This document shows positions 24,946 through 33,326 of a stretch of DNA of 64,000 nt, one piece after another. The DNA is from JAEYOM01 sp036260935 (GTDB lineage Bacteria; Bacillota; Clostridia; Acetivibrionales; DTU013): contig DATALQ010000041.1 in the NCBI GenBank assembly GCA_036260935.1, positions 1-64,000 on the forward strand, in the 5' to 3' direction. Each line of letters opens with the position of its first letter. The first letter of the stretch is position 1. The notes beneath the pieces are model-generated. The model did no database searches. It was not told the DNA's origin and saw nothing but the letters and a program-made list of their open reading frames with translations. The position numbers were made by a program, and so were the translations under genes.

Positions 24946-26364
24946 ATGCCGAAATCTCAAAGCGTGATCGGGTATCTGCCCGACGAAAGGCCCCCAATCT
25001 GGAAACTGCTTTTGTACGCGCTGCAGCAGGTCATCGTAATGTTCCCCGCAACCGTAGCGGTAGCTATCATCACAGGTTTCCACATCTCAACCACCATCTT
25101 TGCAAGCGGTCTGGCAACTCTCGGTTTCATCCTTGTCACAAGGGGAAAGATCCCGCTCTACTACGGCTCCAGTTTTTCGTACGTAGCTGCGATAGGCAGT
25201 CTGATGGCATCGGATGCCCTTTCAGGTTACACGCTGAATGAAAAGATCGCGGTCGCACAGTTCGGCATAGTAATGTCCGGTCTCGTTTCAATAGCAGCAG
25301 GACTTATAGTAATGCGTTTCGGAAGAGAAGCCATCGAGAAGGTCCTTCCCGCATCAGTCACGGGTCCTATCGCAATGGTCATAGGCCTGACTCTGGCTGC
25401 AAATGCTATAAATGACGCAGCCTCGATTGCAATAGACACGGCAGGCAAGATATCCGTCTCTGAAGCTCAGGTCGCAATGGCAACGAATATGGCATGGACA
25501 ATATCTCTTATAACGCTTATTGCAACCATACTTTTCTCGATATACCTGAAGGGCATGGCCGGCCAGATTCCGCTGCTCCTCGGCCCGATTGTCGGCGTTA
25601 TCACTACATTCATAATACAGCTTACCACCGGCATCAACCTCTTCAAGGTTCTGCCCGCTGAGGCCAATACCGGAATCTTCGCGCTTCCGATATTCACGCT
25701 TCCGAAGCCGACTCTTATGGCAGTAGCTGCGATCATGCCGATAGCAATTGCAACCATACCGGAATCGACAGCTCACGTGTTCCAGCTCGATATTTACGTA
25801 AACGACCTCGCAAAGAAGAAAAATTCCGGCAAAAAGTACAATATCGCAGACAAGCTTGGCCTCAACCTTATCGGTGACGGTCTCGGCGACATGATCTCCG
25901 GTTTGATAGGCGGACCTGCCGGCACGAATTACGGCGAAAACATCAGTGCAATGGCTATAACCAAGGTATTCGCGATCCCGGTACTTATCGGAGCTTCGAT
26001 CATAGCAATGGTAATCGCCTGCTTTACGCCCCTTGTCAACGCCATCTACTCCCTGCCGACCGCAGTCATCGGCGGCCTTGAGATATACCTCTTCGGCGCC
26101 ATAGCTGCACAGGGTATTGCGATAATGATAGACAGAAAAGTTGATATGTTCAGTGCAAAGAATATCGCAGTCATCGCAACCATAATGGTCATCGGTATCG
26201 GCGGTAAATACGGTTTCGGAGGCACGGGAAACATTCCATTCTTCGGTATCCAGGTACCCTGCGTCGCAGGCGCCGCGATATTCGGCATTCTCCTGAACCT
26301 GGTCCTCAGCATTGGCGGAAAGAAGGTCAATGCCACATCGGAAGATGTCGAAATAGGAGGATGA
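24946..26364 (+). CDS. uraA: Uracil permease, NCS2 family
   Basis: The 472-residue protein begins MPKSQSVIGYLPDERPPIWK at ATG 24946, after CAAGGAGGA. It has the NCS2 pattern: about 14 helices, LQQVIVMFPATVAVAIITGF, IPLYYGSSFSYVAAIG and the transport motif LNLIGDGLGDMISGLIGGPA with GTNYGEN. The family moves uracil, xanthine or uric acid with H+. The PyrR attenuator upstream points to uracil. An own terminator follows at 26400. Confidence 0.92.
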   Translation: MPKSQSVIGYLPDERPPIWKLLLYALQQVIVMFPATVAVAIITGFHISTTIFASGLATLGFILVTRGKIPLYYGSSFSYVAAIGSLMASDALSGYTLNEKIAVAQFGIVMSGLVSIAAGLIVMRFGREAIEKVLPASVTGPIAMVIGLTLAANAINDAASIAIDTAGKISVSEAQVAMATNMAWTISLITLIATILFSIYLKGMAGQIPLLLGPIVGVITTFIIQLTTGINLFKVLPAEANTGIFALPIFTLPKPTLMAVAAIMPIAIATIPESTAHVFQLDIYVNDLAKKKNSGKKYNIADKLGLNLIGDGLGDMISGLIGGPAGTNYGENISAMAITKVFAIPVLIGASIIAMVIACFTPLVNAIYSLPTAVIGGLEIYLFGAIAAQGIAIMIDRKVDMFSAKNIAVIATIMVIGIGGKYGFGGTGNIPFFGIQVPCVAGAAIFGILLNLVLSIGGKKVNATSEDVEIGG

Positions 26365-26398
26365 CCTGACCGTTCAAACCAAACTTGGATTAAAACTC

Positions 26399-26435
26399 AC
26401 GGGAGCTGATAATATCGGCTCCCGTTTTTATTTTT
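26399..26435 (+). terminator. Intrinsic terminator after uraA
   Basis: CGGGAGC (26400-26406) pairs with GCTCCCG (26418-26424) and is followed by TTTTTATTTTTG. Confidence 0.88.
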
Positions 26436-26558
26436 GGGTCACATTGGACTGTCGGAGCTTTACGCCTTTAGGTGGTTGTCTTTTCGGTTATGTGTGGTAA
26501 AATTGAAGGCAAACGCTTGTTTATAGTACATTCACCAATATCCCGGGGGGTTGTATCG

Positions 26559-27455
26559 TTGAAACGGAAAGAGGAAGCATTCAAAGCGTTTACGGCTGCA
26601 TTCCCGTTAACCATACCGGTTTTGACCGGATTTTCGTTTTTGGGGATCGCATATGGAATATTGATGGAAAAGAAGGGCTACGGACCGCTTTGGTCCCTGC
26701 TGATGAGCAGTATCGCCTTCTGCGGCAGCATGCAGTACGTGGCTATTACGTTGCTCACTGCCGTATTCGACCCGATCCAGGCATTTCTATTAAGCCTCAT
26801 GGTAAATGCACGCCACTTGTTCTACGGCATATGCATGCTTAAGAAATACAAAAAAATCGGCCCTGTAAAGAATTTTCTGATATATGTACTCTGTGATGAA
26901 ACATTTTCCATAGTAAGCAGTGCAAAGGTGCCCGAAAATGTTGACCGCAAATGGTTTTACTTCTGGGTATCCTTCCTCGATTACAGTTATTGGGTAATAG
27001 CCTCCGTCATCGGCGGCTTTCTGGGAAGTGTCATCCGAATGAATACGAAAAGCCTTGATTTCGTGCTTACCGCGCTATTCGCAGTCATATTCACCGAGCA
27101 GCTCAGAGGGCACGGCAGCCGAAAATCAGCCCTCATTGGCGCGGCTTGTACGGTTTTATGCCTGCTGGTCTTCGGTCCTCAGAATTTCATCATACCTTCG
27201 ATGATTCTGATCCTTTCTGTGCTTACTTTCATGAAGGGCAGATTCGAGGGCTTGTTTCATGACGGTGCTGCAAATGATACCGCCATATCGTCGGAGGTGG
27301 ACACAGGAGCAAATGAAATAGCCCCTGCTCTGGACAGTTCCGGATACCCATTCGACCGGGCTGCAGGGCATACCGATACGAAGGCGGTACGTGAAAGCGG
27401 AATTGCGGAAATCACTGCAAGCACGGCGGTACGCGAAAGCGGGGCGGTAAAATGA
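26559..27455 (+). CDS. azlC: AzlC-family branched-chain amino acid exporter subunit
   Basis: I place the start at TTG 26559 (MKRKEEAFKAFTAAFPLTIP), eight bases after GGGGGG, giving 298 residues. The membrane part carries the AzlC marks PVLTGFSFLGIAYG, FCGSMQYVAITLL, LMVNARHLFYG and YVLCDETFSI. With AzlD it forms an exporter of branched-chain amino acids or analogues such as azaleucine. The C-terminal 50 residues are a soluble low-complexity tail with a duplicated VRESG, not usual for the family. The stop overlaps the azlD start by four bases. Confidence 0.9.
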   Translation: MKRKEEAFKAFTAAFPLTIPVLTGFSFLGIAYGILMEKKGYGPLWSLLMSSIAFCGSMQYVAITLLTAVFDPIQAFLLSLMVNARHLFYGICMLKKYKKIGPVKNFLIYVLCDETFSIVSSAKVPENVDRKWFYFWVSFLDYSYWVIASVIGGFLGSVIRMNTKSLDFVLTALFAVIFTEQLRGHGSRKSALIGAACTVLCLLVFGPQNFIIPSMILILSVLTFMKGRFEGLFHDGAANDTAISSEVDTGANEIAPALDSSGYPFDRAAGHTDTKAVRESGIAEITASTAVRESGAVK

Positions 27456-27787
27456 CTTTTACACCTTTACAGACCATCATAATGATAGGTGCAGTTGCAT
27501 TGGGAACGATGATAACACGCTTCACTCCGTTTCTGATTTTCCCCGATCAAAAGGAAACGCCGCGCTTCATAACATACCTTGGAAAAGTACTGCCTGCAGC
27601 TGTAATTGGACTGCTGCTAATATTCTGTCTCAAGGGTATAAACCTGCTGCAGGCGCCCTATGGCATTCCCGAGCTCATATCGGTGGCCTGCGTCATTTTG
27701 CTCCAGCTGTGGAAGCGCAGTTCCCTGCTCAGCATAGGAGCGGGAACTGTACTGTATATGGTTTTGATACAGTTTGTATTTTATTAA
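27452..27787 (+). CDS. azlD: AzlD-family branched-chain amino acid exporter subunit
   Basis: The 111-residue protein has about four helices and the AzlD pattern TMITRFTPFLIFP, then FITYLGKVLPAAVIGLLLI. It starts within the last codons of azlC (ATGA overlap) and acts with it as a two-component permease. Confidence 0.92.
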   Translation: MTFTPLQTIIMIGAVALGTMITRFTPFLIFPDQKETPRFITYLGKVLPAAVIGLLLIFCLKGINLLQAPYGIPELISVACVILLQLWKRSSLLSIGAGTVLYMVLIQFVFY

Positions 27788-27880
27788 ACCTGATTCATTT
27801 CGGCTGGGCTTAATCTGTTTTGACTGACCTGGAAGTCTTTATCTGTGAAGGAGCGGTGCCAGGACGTTATCATATGTAGT

Positions 27881-27978
27881 AAAGCACCTACCGCATTTGT
27901 GATATGCTACCTTTGAATAGGACTTGTTATATTTCAATGTCCTATACAGGGGTAGCACACCATTGGGCAGGTGCTTTT
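27881..27978. terminator. Long imperfect inverted repeat / bidirectional terminator
   Basis: The left arm 27881-27923 (AAAGCACCTACCGCA ... GAATAGGAC) pairs imperfectly with the right arm 27939-27978 (GTCCTATACAGG ... CAGGTGCTTTTT). The arms span about 40 bases each, around a 15-base loop. It sits between convergent azlD and the araC-type gene, with A-tract at one end and T-run at the other, so it can end transcription both ways. The arm length is more than a terminator needs and resembles a small palindromic repeat element. Confidence 0.75.
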
Positions 27979-27984
27979 TATTGA

Positions 27985-28953
27985 TTATGACTTCCGCACT
28001 GGCCTGATATACTTAAAATACCGCTCCGGATCATGATAAAGGTAAATTATTCTACCGGGGGAAGTATCAAAGCAGTATCCAGCGCCTGCAAAATCAAAAG
28101 TTGCCATTGCCTTTTCGATCTTTTCCTCCACACTGCAATTTTCCTGCTCATAATCGAATGGCCCATGTTCAAAAACAATATACTCGTCTTCTGGAACGTT
28201 TATCATAAGCATTTGTGGTGGTACTTCGCCTTTATAATCATAAGGAAGACGTACACCATAACATTCTGTACGTGGAATACCCCAATCGCAGAGTCTGCCG
28301 TCCGGGTCATTAATGTATGCCATAATCTGACCGCTGCCGCTGTTAGATTCGCTCCCACCATCGTCATCCAATTTGCCCTTGATACTATCGAGTAAGCCGC
28401 AAATTGTTTCGCAGTCCTGCCCCGGAATAAGGCTTTGCTTTTGCCAAAAATCCCAATACCCATTACTCTCATAGTTTTTAATGTGCAAAAATTTGTGTGC
28501 GGGAATGGTTACGAAATAGATTTTAACATCATCTGTAGATTTGATCATACCAATCTCTCCAAATCCAAAAAAGTAGCGGTCGAAAGGGTTAATTTTTGTA
28601 CGAAGGGCGACAGGCACAGGCTTTTTTCGGTATTCACTTGGAGTTAAACCATATGATGCCTTGAAAGCTCTGGTAAAAGCTTCGTGTGATGAAAAACCAT
28701 AATCAAAAGCAATATCCAAAATGCTTTTTTCACTATCCCGAACCTCTTTTAGTGCAAAGGCTAATCTTCTATGCCGCAGATAATCCCTGAATTGCATACC
28801 CGATATTTCCTTAAATTTTCTCGTAGTATGAAATTCGGAATAACCTAACCTGCGAGAAAGAAATCGTAGCGTTATTGCTTCACCGTTGCGATTTTTAATA
28901 CACTCGTCAATTTCATCAACGATTATTTGGATTTGCTTGTGCCACTCGTACAT
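27985..28953 (-). CDS. AraC-family regulator with C-terminal GyrI-like effector domain
   Basis: I place the start at ATG 28953 (MYEWHKQIQIIVDEI); the frame also allows GTG 28965. Of 322 residues, about 1-110 are the AraC/XylS two-HTH DNA-binding domain (LRFLSRRLGYSEFHTTRKF and ILDIAFDYGFSSHEAFTRAF then KASYGLTPSEYR). The rest resembles a GyrI-like/BmrR-type ligand domain (ending FDFAGAGYCFDTSPGRIIYL). This layout, DNA-binding first, is typical of regulators responding to toxic small molecules. An inverted repeat at 28979-28997 may be its own operator. Confidence 0.88.
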   Translation of the reverse strand: MYEWHKQIQIIVDEIDECIKNRNGEAITLRFLSRRLGYSEFHTTRKFKEISGMQFRDYLRHRRLAFALKEVRDSEKSILDIAFDYGFSSHEAFTRAFKASYGLTPSEYRKKPVPVALRTKINPFDRYFFGFGEIGMIKSTDDVKIYFVTIPAHKFLHIKNYESNGYWDFWQKQSLIPGQDCETICGLLDSIKGKLDDDGGSESNSGSGQIMAYINDPDGRLCDWGIPRTECYGVRLPYDYKGEVPPQMLMINVPEDEYIVFEHGPFDYEQENCSVEEKIEKAMATFDFAGAGYCFDTSPGRIIYLYHDPERYFKYIRPVRKS

Positions 28954-28978
28954 CCGTCTGTTCACCTCGTTTCAACCA

Positions 28979-28997
28979 CTCTATAGTCATTATAGAG
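28979..28997. promoter_or_regulatory. Inverted repeat upstream of the araC-type gene
   Basis: CTCTATA and TATAGAG form a perfect 7-bp dyad around 5 bases, 25 bases before the start codon at 28953. It suits an autoregulatory operator, which I infer from position only. Confidence 0.4.
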
Positions 28998-29144
28998 TAA
29001 TGGAAATTGCATTGCTTGATTTTACTTGCGGAAAAGAGAGGATATATTTTATTCCTTAACTCGCCCTCTGAAATCATTCTGCAGGGCGACACGACGTCAA
29101 AGTCAACTGATTTTTTGATCATATGAGAAAGCATTTTATTTTTA

Positions 29145-30161
29145 TTACAAACGAAATTCCTGAAAAACAGATGCTTTTCCGTTATTGTATTCAACTTTCC
29201 CGAGAGCACCGTTAACCAATTGCAGCTGCGGCGGAATATGGCCAATATCGGCATTATACAGAACAGGAACGTTAATTTCGCAAAAGGTTTGTCTGAGAGC
29301 GTCGACCAAGGTGAAATCCCGTGTATCGGCATATCCATCCGGCCGCCCGTATAAAACGCCGCTGCAATGCCTGAACCAGCCGCATTCACGCATCTGCCAC
29401 AACGTACGGAATATATCGGCGGCGTTCATCTCGCAGCTTTCCAGAGTCCAAATAAAACCATCCTCTTTATATTTTTCAATAAACTCATCAACCGGTGCAA
29501 ATTTTGTGCCGATCAATTTGCATATAACATCCATGCAACCGCCGATAATACGGCCTTTAAAGGAAGCTTCCCTATCGCCCTGAAGTGAAACCCATGTACT
29601 GGGCTTATCCAATACATAGGTATCTCTTTCAATATCGCCCCAGCTCGAGAAAGTGCCATAATTGGCCGCGCTATGCTGGAGGGTGCTTTGTTGATTCATA
29701 ATGGTAAAAGCAAACAAGTCATTGGGATGAATACTCTTATAACCCATATTCATCAAATTTGAACCGTGTACAGTAGCTATATCACAGCACAAAGTTATTG
29801 CAAAGCAAAGCGTTGTCATGTCGGAATACCCGCAAATCCATTTGGGAGGCAATTGAGATATATGTTCAAAGTCTATCAGCGGCAGCATATCCATAAGAAA
29901 TTCTCCGCCCCAGGGAGGAAGAATTACAGCTACATCAGGATTCTCATACAAACTCATAAATTCCTCAAAGCGGATTGTGTTTGAGGCGCTTACGCACCTG
30001 ATGTTTTTTCTTACCGACGCAGTTTCCAGGCATTTGTAGCCTAACGCTTCAATGTTCTGTATTGCCTTATCCAGCCTGTTATGGAATTTCCCGGTTACTC
30101 CGCTGGACGGAGCACATATTCCTATTGTTTTCCCTTTTTCAGGTTGTCTTGGATATCTCAT
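29145..30161 (-). CDS. S66-family peptidase, LD-carboxypeptidase/MccF-like
   Basis: The 338-residue protein has the S66 pattern: N-terminal GICAPSSGVTG, nucleophile Ser113 in GYSDMTTL, ATVHGSNLM, and the later Glu (FIWTLESCEM) and His (ADIGHIPPQ) of the Ser-Glu-His triad. S66 enzymes trim LD-linked peptidoglycan peptides or inactivate microcin C-like peptide-nucleotides; MccF-type proteins are of this length. Which applies is unknown. ATG 30161 follows GGGGAG. The start region is itself part of a threefold tandem repeat (see 30132-30257). Confidence 0.85.
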   Translation of the reverse strand: MRYPRQPEKGKTIGICAPSSGVTGKFHNRLDKAIQNIEALGYKCLETASVRKNIRCVSASNTIRFEEFMSLYENPDVAVILPPWGGEFLMDMLPLIDFEHISQLPPKWICGYSDMTTLCFAITLCCDIATVHGSNLMNMGYKSIHPNDLFAFTIMNQQSTLQHSAANYGTFSSWGDIERDTYVLDKPSTWVSLQGDREASFKGRIIGGCMDVICKLIGTKFAPVDEFIEKYKEDGFIWTLESCEMNAADIFRTLWQMRECGWFRHCSGVLYGRPDGYADTRDFTLVDALRQTFCEINVPVLYNADIGHIPPQLQLVNGALGKVEYNNGKASVFQEFRL

Positions 30162-30257
30162 TTCCGACTCCCCTCCCTTTTTCAGGTTGTCCCGGATATT
30201 TCATTCCGACTCCCAGCCCTTTTTCAAGTTTTCTGTATATTTCATTCCGACTCACCG
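30132..30257. repeat. About 42-bp tandem repeat, 3 copies, covering the start of the S66 gene
   Basis: Units 30132-30174, 30175-30216 and 30217-about 30257 each read (plus strand) CCCTTTTTCAGGTTGTC... then GGATATTTCATTCCGACTC. The first unit holds the S66 start codon, ribosome-binding site and first ten codons; the other two repeat these upstream. The upstream ATGs do not read into the gene's frame. Confidence 0.88.
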
Positions 30258-30350
30258 CCTAACAACGGCCTGCCCCCCATGTCTAAACTATATTTTCATA
30301 ATATTTTACTATTTCTCACGATCCATATCAATAATTTTCCATATTAACAG

Positions 30351-30403
30351 GCAGACCTTTATTACCGACCTTTATTGCAGACCTCTATTGCAGACCTTTA
30401 TTA
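30351..30403. repeat. About 13-bp tandem repeat, 4 copies
   Basis: The unit GCAGACCTTTATT occurs four times with small changes (starting 30351, 30365, 30377, 30390). It is noncoding. Confidence 0.8.
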
Positions 30404-30444
30404 CTACCGATAACCAAATTTGGGATGGAATTACTCGTCGTGCT

Positions 30445-30911
30445 GTTAGGTTTTTCAAGTAAGGGCCGCATAAGTAAACATAATTCTGACTTTAAGTCCG
30501 TTATAACGTGAGAAACTCATTAAATTGGGTGATTTTTTGCCCCTTAAACGTGAGAAATTCAACAAATCGGTATATTTTTTGCCCCTTAATTGAAAAACCA
30601 AACACTCCTATACCCATCTGTTAGGTTTTTCAAGTAAGAGCAGTATAAGTAAACATAATTCTGACTTTAAGCTCGTTATACCATGAGAAACTCAATAAAT
30701 CGGGTGTTTTTTGCTCCTTAAACGTGAGAAACTCATTAAAATAGTTGATCTTTTGCCCCTTAATTGAAAAATCAAACACTACCTATACACCTCTGCTAGG
30801 TTTTTCAAGTAAGGGCCGCATAAGTAAACATAATTCTGATTTTAAGCTCGTTATACCATGAGAAACTAACTAAATTGGTTGATTTTTTGCCCCTTAATTG
30901 AAAAACCAAAC
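30445..30911. repeat. Threefold MITE-like element of about 160 bp with terminal inverted repeats
   Basis: Three copies lie head to tail: 30445-30603, 30620-30777 and 30795-30911. Each begins GTTAGGTTTTTCAAGTAA (GC in the third) and ends TTAATTGAAAAACCAAAC, an 18-bp imperfect terminal inverted repeat. Copies 1 and 2 contain two internal subrepeats of about 42 bp (GAGAAACTCATTAAAT ... TTTTTTGCCCCTTAA); copy 3 has one and is shorter by that amount. Spacers of 16-17 bp share CCTATAC. The period between copies 1-2 and 2-3 is 175 bp. I see no coding frame, transposase or promoter, so the unit is noncoding. Confidence 0.85.
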
Positions 30912-30946
30912 ATAACCTGTAACCCCTCTACTATCCCGGGGTTGCT

Positions 30947-31008
30947 GCATATAAAAAACCCCTGGTATACAGTTTTGCTATTTGAACTGTATACTCAAGG
31001 GGTCGCAT
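30947..31008 (-). terminator. Terminator of the liv-CBS transcript
   Basis: Minus strand ACCCCTTGAGTATACAG pairs with CTGTATACCAGGGGT and runs into TTTTTTATATG. It lies beyond the 30-bp repeat array, so the liv operon transcript would include that array in its 3' end. Confidence 0.78.
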
Positions 31009-31020
31009 ATCACTTGATCA

Positions 31021-31195
31021 CCGGCCTGCCTTTCAGTAACCGAACCTTCACCCGCCTGCCTTTCAGTAACCGAACCTTCACCGGCCTGTCTTTCAGTAAC
31101 TGAGCCTTCACGGCCTGCTTTTTAGTAACCAAACCTTCACGCCTGCCTTTCAGTAACCGAACCTTCACCCGCCTGCCTTTCAGTTATTGAAACTC
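31021..31195. repeat. 30-bp tandem repeat, about 6 copies
   Basis: The unit CCGGCCTGCCTTTCAGTAAC + CGAACCTTCA starts at 31021, 31051, 31081, 31111, 31140 and 31168. The copies are 28-30 bp and the last, diverged copy runs up to the stop codon of the CBS-ACT gene. No gene reads through it on the minus strand. Confidence 0.9.
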
Positions 31196-31836
31196 TATTT
31201 GTTCTGCAGCTTGTAAATTATCTTGAAGCCCTGCGATTCTATCGATTTTTCGATTTCAGCGGTATTGAGGGAATTGATGCCGATAACAACGTCACTCTTG
31301 CCGCCTGCGCCGCGGTAAACAGCCACATGCGTAATGTTTGCGCCGAACTTTCCGATAATGCTGGTGAGGTTCGACATGACACCCGGTTCATCTATAGCCT
31401 CGATGGTCAGCCGGGTGCCGGGTTCGCGGAAGCCGAGCAGTTCTATGAAGGAATCGAATATATCGCTTTCGGTGATGATGCCCGCAAGTTTTCCCTCGTC
31501 CACTACCGGAAGGAAACTGACATTATTGTCCCGCATAAGTGTGGCGGCCTCCTCGAGCAGCGCATTCGACGAGATAGTGACAGGGTCCTTTGTCATTATT
31601 GCACTTATCTTCGTTTTATAAAGCAGGTAAGTGATCTCGCCCATGCTGAAGGTGGTCGCTTTTGACGGCGAAGCGCGCAGAATATCGTCCTTTGACACTA
31701 TTCCTACAAGCTTGCCGTTCTTCATGACCGGCAGACGCTTGACACCGTTCTGCATCATGATTTCCTGCGCGTCCGGAATCGTTTGATCTGGAGAGATGGT
31801 AAACGGATTTGTAGTCATTTTGTTTTTTACAAACAT
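31195..31836 (-). CDS. CBS-pair + ACT domain protein (AcuB-like)
   Basis: Starting at ATG 31836 (MFVKNKMTTNPFTISPDQ) after GGGAGGTTGA, the 213-residue protein holds two CBS motifs (residues about 8-130: VKRLPVMKNGKLVGIVSKDD and VSFLPVVDEGKLAGIITESD). An ACT domain follows (TIEAIDEPGVMSNLTSIIG). CBS pairs usually bind adenine nucleotides and ACT domains amino acids, so this may be a sensor. It lies four bases after livF and is the last gene of the liv operon, suggesting a role in branched-chain amino acid or energy sensing; that is inference. Confidence 0.85.
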   Translation of the reverse strand: MFVKNKMTTNPFTISPDQTIPDAQEIMMQNGVKRLPVMKNGKLVGIVSKDDILRASPSKATTFSMGEITYLLYKTKISAIMTKDPVTISSNALLEEAATLMRDNNVSFLPVVDEGKLAGIITESDIFDSFIELLGFREPGTRLTIEAIDEPGVMSNLTSIIGKFGANITHVAVYRGAGGKSDVVIGINSLNTAEIEKSIESQGFKIIYKLQNK

Positions 31837-31840
31837 TGTC

Positions 31841-32545
31841 TCAACCTCCCAAGTATGCTTTTTTGATATCACTGCTCTGCATCAGTTCAGCTCCGGTCCC
31901 GGAGAGAACTATGGATCCGGTTTCAAGTACATAGGCGCGGTTTGCGATCTGGAGAGCCATGCTGGCATTCTGTTCCACCAGCAGAATCGTCGTCCCTGCC
32001 TCGTTGATATCCTTTATAATGTTGAAAATCTCCTGTACCAGTATAGGCGCCAGCCCCATCGAAGGCTCATCCAGAAAAAGCACCTTCGGCCTGCTCATCA
32101 AAGCCCGCCCTATGGCCAGCATCTGCTGCTCGCCGCCGGACAGAGTTCCTGCAGCCTGTTTCTTTCTGTCCTGAAGTATGGGAAAGCGTTCGTACACCAT
32201 TTTCAGGTCCTGCGCAATACCGGCCTTATCCTTCCTGTGGTAGGCACCAAGCTCCAGGTTTTCAAGTACGGTCATCTCCGAGAATACACGGCGGCCTTCC
32301 GGGGATTGTGAAATACCCATTTCGACGCGCTCCTTCGGCGTAGTTCCCGTTATATCCCTGCCGTCGAGTTTAATAGAACCCGATGTAGGTTTCTTGAGTC
32401 CCGACGCAGTACGCAGAGTCGTTGTCTTTCCCGCGCCGTTGGCGCCTATCAGCGTAACTATCTCACCGTCGTTAACAGTCAGCGAAATACCCTTGAGGGC
32501 CTGGATAACGCCAAAATGCACTACAATGTCCTTTATCTCAAGCAT
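31841..32545 (-). CDS. livF: Branched-chain amino acid ABC importer, ATPase LivF
   Basis: The 234-residue ATPase starts at ATG 32545 (MLEIKDIVVHFGVIQALKG), overlapping livG by eight bases, with GGGGAGGA upstream. Walker A is GANGAGKTTTLRT, signature LSGGEQQMLAIGRAL and Walker B KVLFLDEPSMGLAP. The short form and the MGISQSPEGRRVFSEMTVLE block are specific to LivF. It works with LivG on the LivHM channel. Confidence 0.95.
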   Translation of the reverse strand: MLEIKDIVVHFGVIQALKGISLTVNDGEIVTLIGANGAGKTTTLRTASGLKKPTSGSIKLDGRDITGTTPKERVEMGISQSPEGRRVFSEMTVLENLELGAYHRKDKAGIAQDLKMVYERFPILQDRKKQAAGTLSGGEQQMLAIGRALMSRPKVLFLDEPSMGLAPILVQEIFNIIKDINEAGTTILLVEQNASMALQIANRAYVLETGSIVLSGTGAELMQSSDIKKAYLGG

Positions 32546-33323
32546 TGCTAACATCCTCCCCCAGGTACGCTTCAATAACACGTTTGTTGGTCCTGATCTC
32601 CTCAGGCGTTCCTTCGGCTATTACCGTGCCGTAATCAAGCACATAGATGCGCTCGCATATCTTCATTACAAGCGACATATCATGCTCTATCAGCAATATG
32701 GTCAGTTTGAACTTTTCGCGTATCCATCCGATCAATTCGGTCAACTGGGCCGTTTCAGCGGGATTCATGCCCGCCGCAGGCTCATCCAGCAGCAACAGCA
32801 CCGGACTGGTGGCAAGCGCACGCGCTATTTCAAGATGTCTCTGCTCGCCATATGGCAGGTTTTTGGCAAACTCATCCTTTTTGTGATCGAGTTTTACTAT
32901 TTTTAAAAGCTCCAGGCTTTCCTCCAGCAGTCTCGCCTCTTCCCTCCTGTATGAGGGCAGGTGCAGCAGGCTTGAAAGGAAGCCGTATTTCACATTTTTA
33001 TGCATGGCTATCCGTACGTTGTCGAGCACAGACAGGTCCCTGAAAAGACGGATGTTCTGAAAGGTTCTTGCAACGCCCTCACTGCATATGGTATAAGGCT
33101 TAAGGCCTTGTACTGCCTTTTCCCTGCCGTCCCTTACGAGTGATATCGTTCCTGAAGTAGGGACATATACGCCTGTAAGCAGGTTGAAAACCGTCGTTTT
33201 TCCCGCACCGTTGGGGCCTATCAATCCGACGAGTTCGCCTTGTTTCAGTTCGATATTGACATTCGAAACAGCTGTCAGGCCTCCAAAGGATTTCGTCAGC
33301 TTTTTGACGCTAAGTATAGGCAT
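32538..33323 (-). CDS. livG: Branched-chain amino acid ABC importer, ATPase LivG
   Basis: The 261-residue ATPase has Walker A GPNGAGKTTVFNLLTG, the VARTFQNIRLF Q-loop, signature LPYGEQRHLEIARAL and Walker B VLLLLDEPAAGMNP. LPYGEQ instead of LSGGQ is usual for LivG. It ends overlapping livF and follows livM by three bases. Confidence 0.95.
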   Translation of the reverse strand: MPILSVKKLTKSFGGLTAVSNVNIELKQGELVGLIGPNGAGKTTVFNLLTGVYVPTSGTISLVRDGREKAVQGLKPYTICSEGVARTFQNIRLFRDLSVLDNVRIAMHKNVKYGFLSSLLHLPSYRREEARLLEESLELLKIVKLDHKKDEFAKNLPYGEQRHLEIARALATSPVLLLLDEPAAGMNPAETAQLTELIGWIREKFKLTILLIEHDMSLVMKICERIYVLDYGTVIAEGTPEEIRTNKRVIEAYLGEDVSNA

Positions 33324-33326
33324 GGA

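Noticed and set aside
27985..30161. Genomic island boundaries around the araC-type and S66 genes
   Set aside because: The genes look slightly more AT-rich than their neighbours, but I found no integrase, tRNA or flanking repeat to support transfer.
30445..30911. CRISPR array
   Set aside because: The units are about 160 bp with similar spacers of 16-17 bp; spacers are not unique sequences and no cas gene is present.
30879..31103. Plus-strand open frame with repeated PFSNRTFT peptides
   Set aside because: It arises because the 30-bp array happens to keep frame; it has no start signal and the adjacent transcripts run on the minus strand.
31021..31195. CRISPR array with 30-bp repeats
   Set aside because: The repeats touch one another with no spacers between them.
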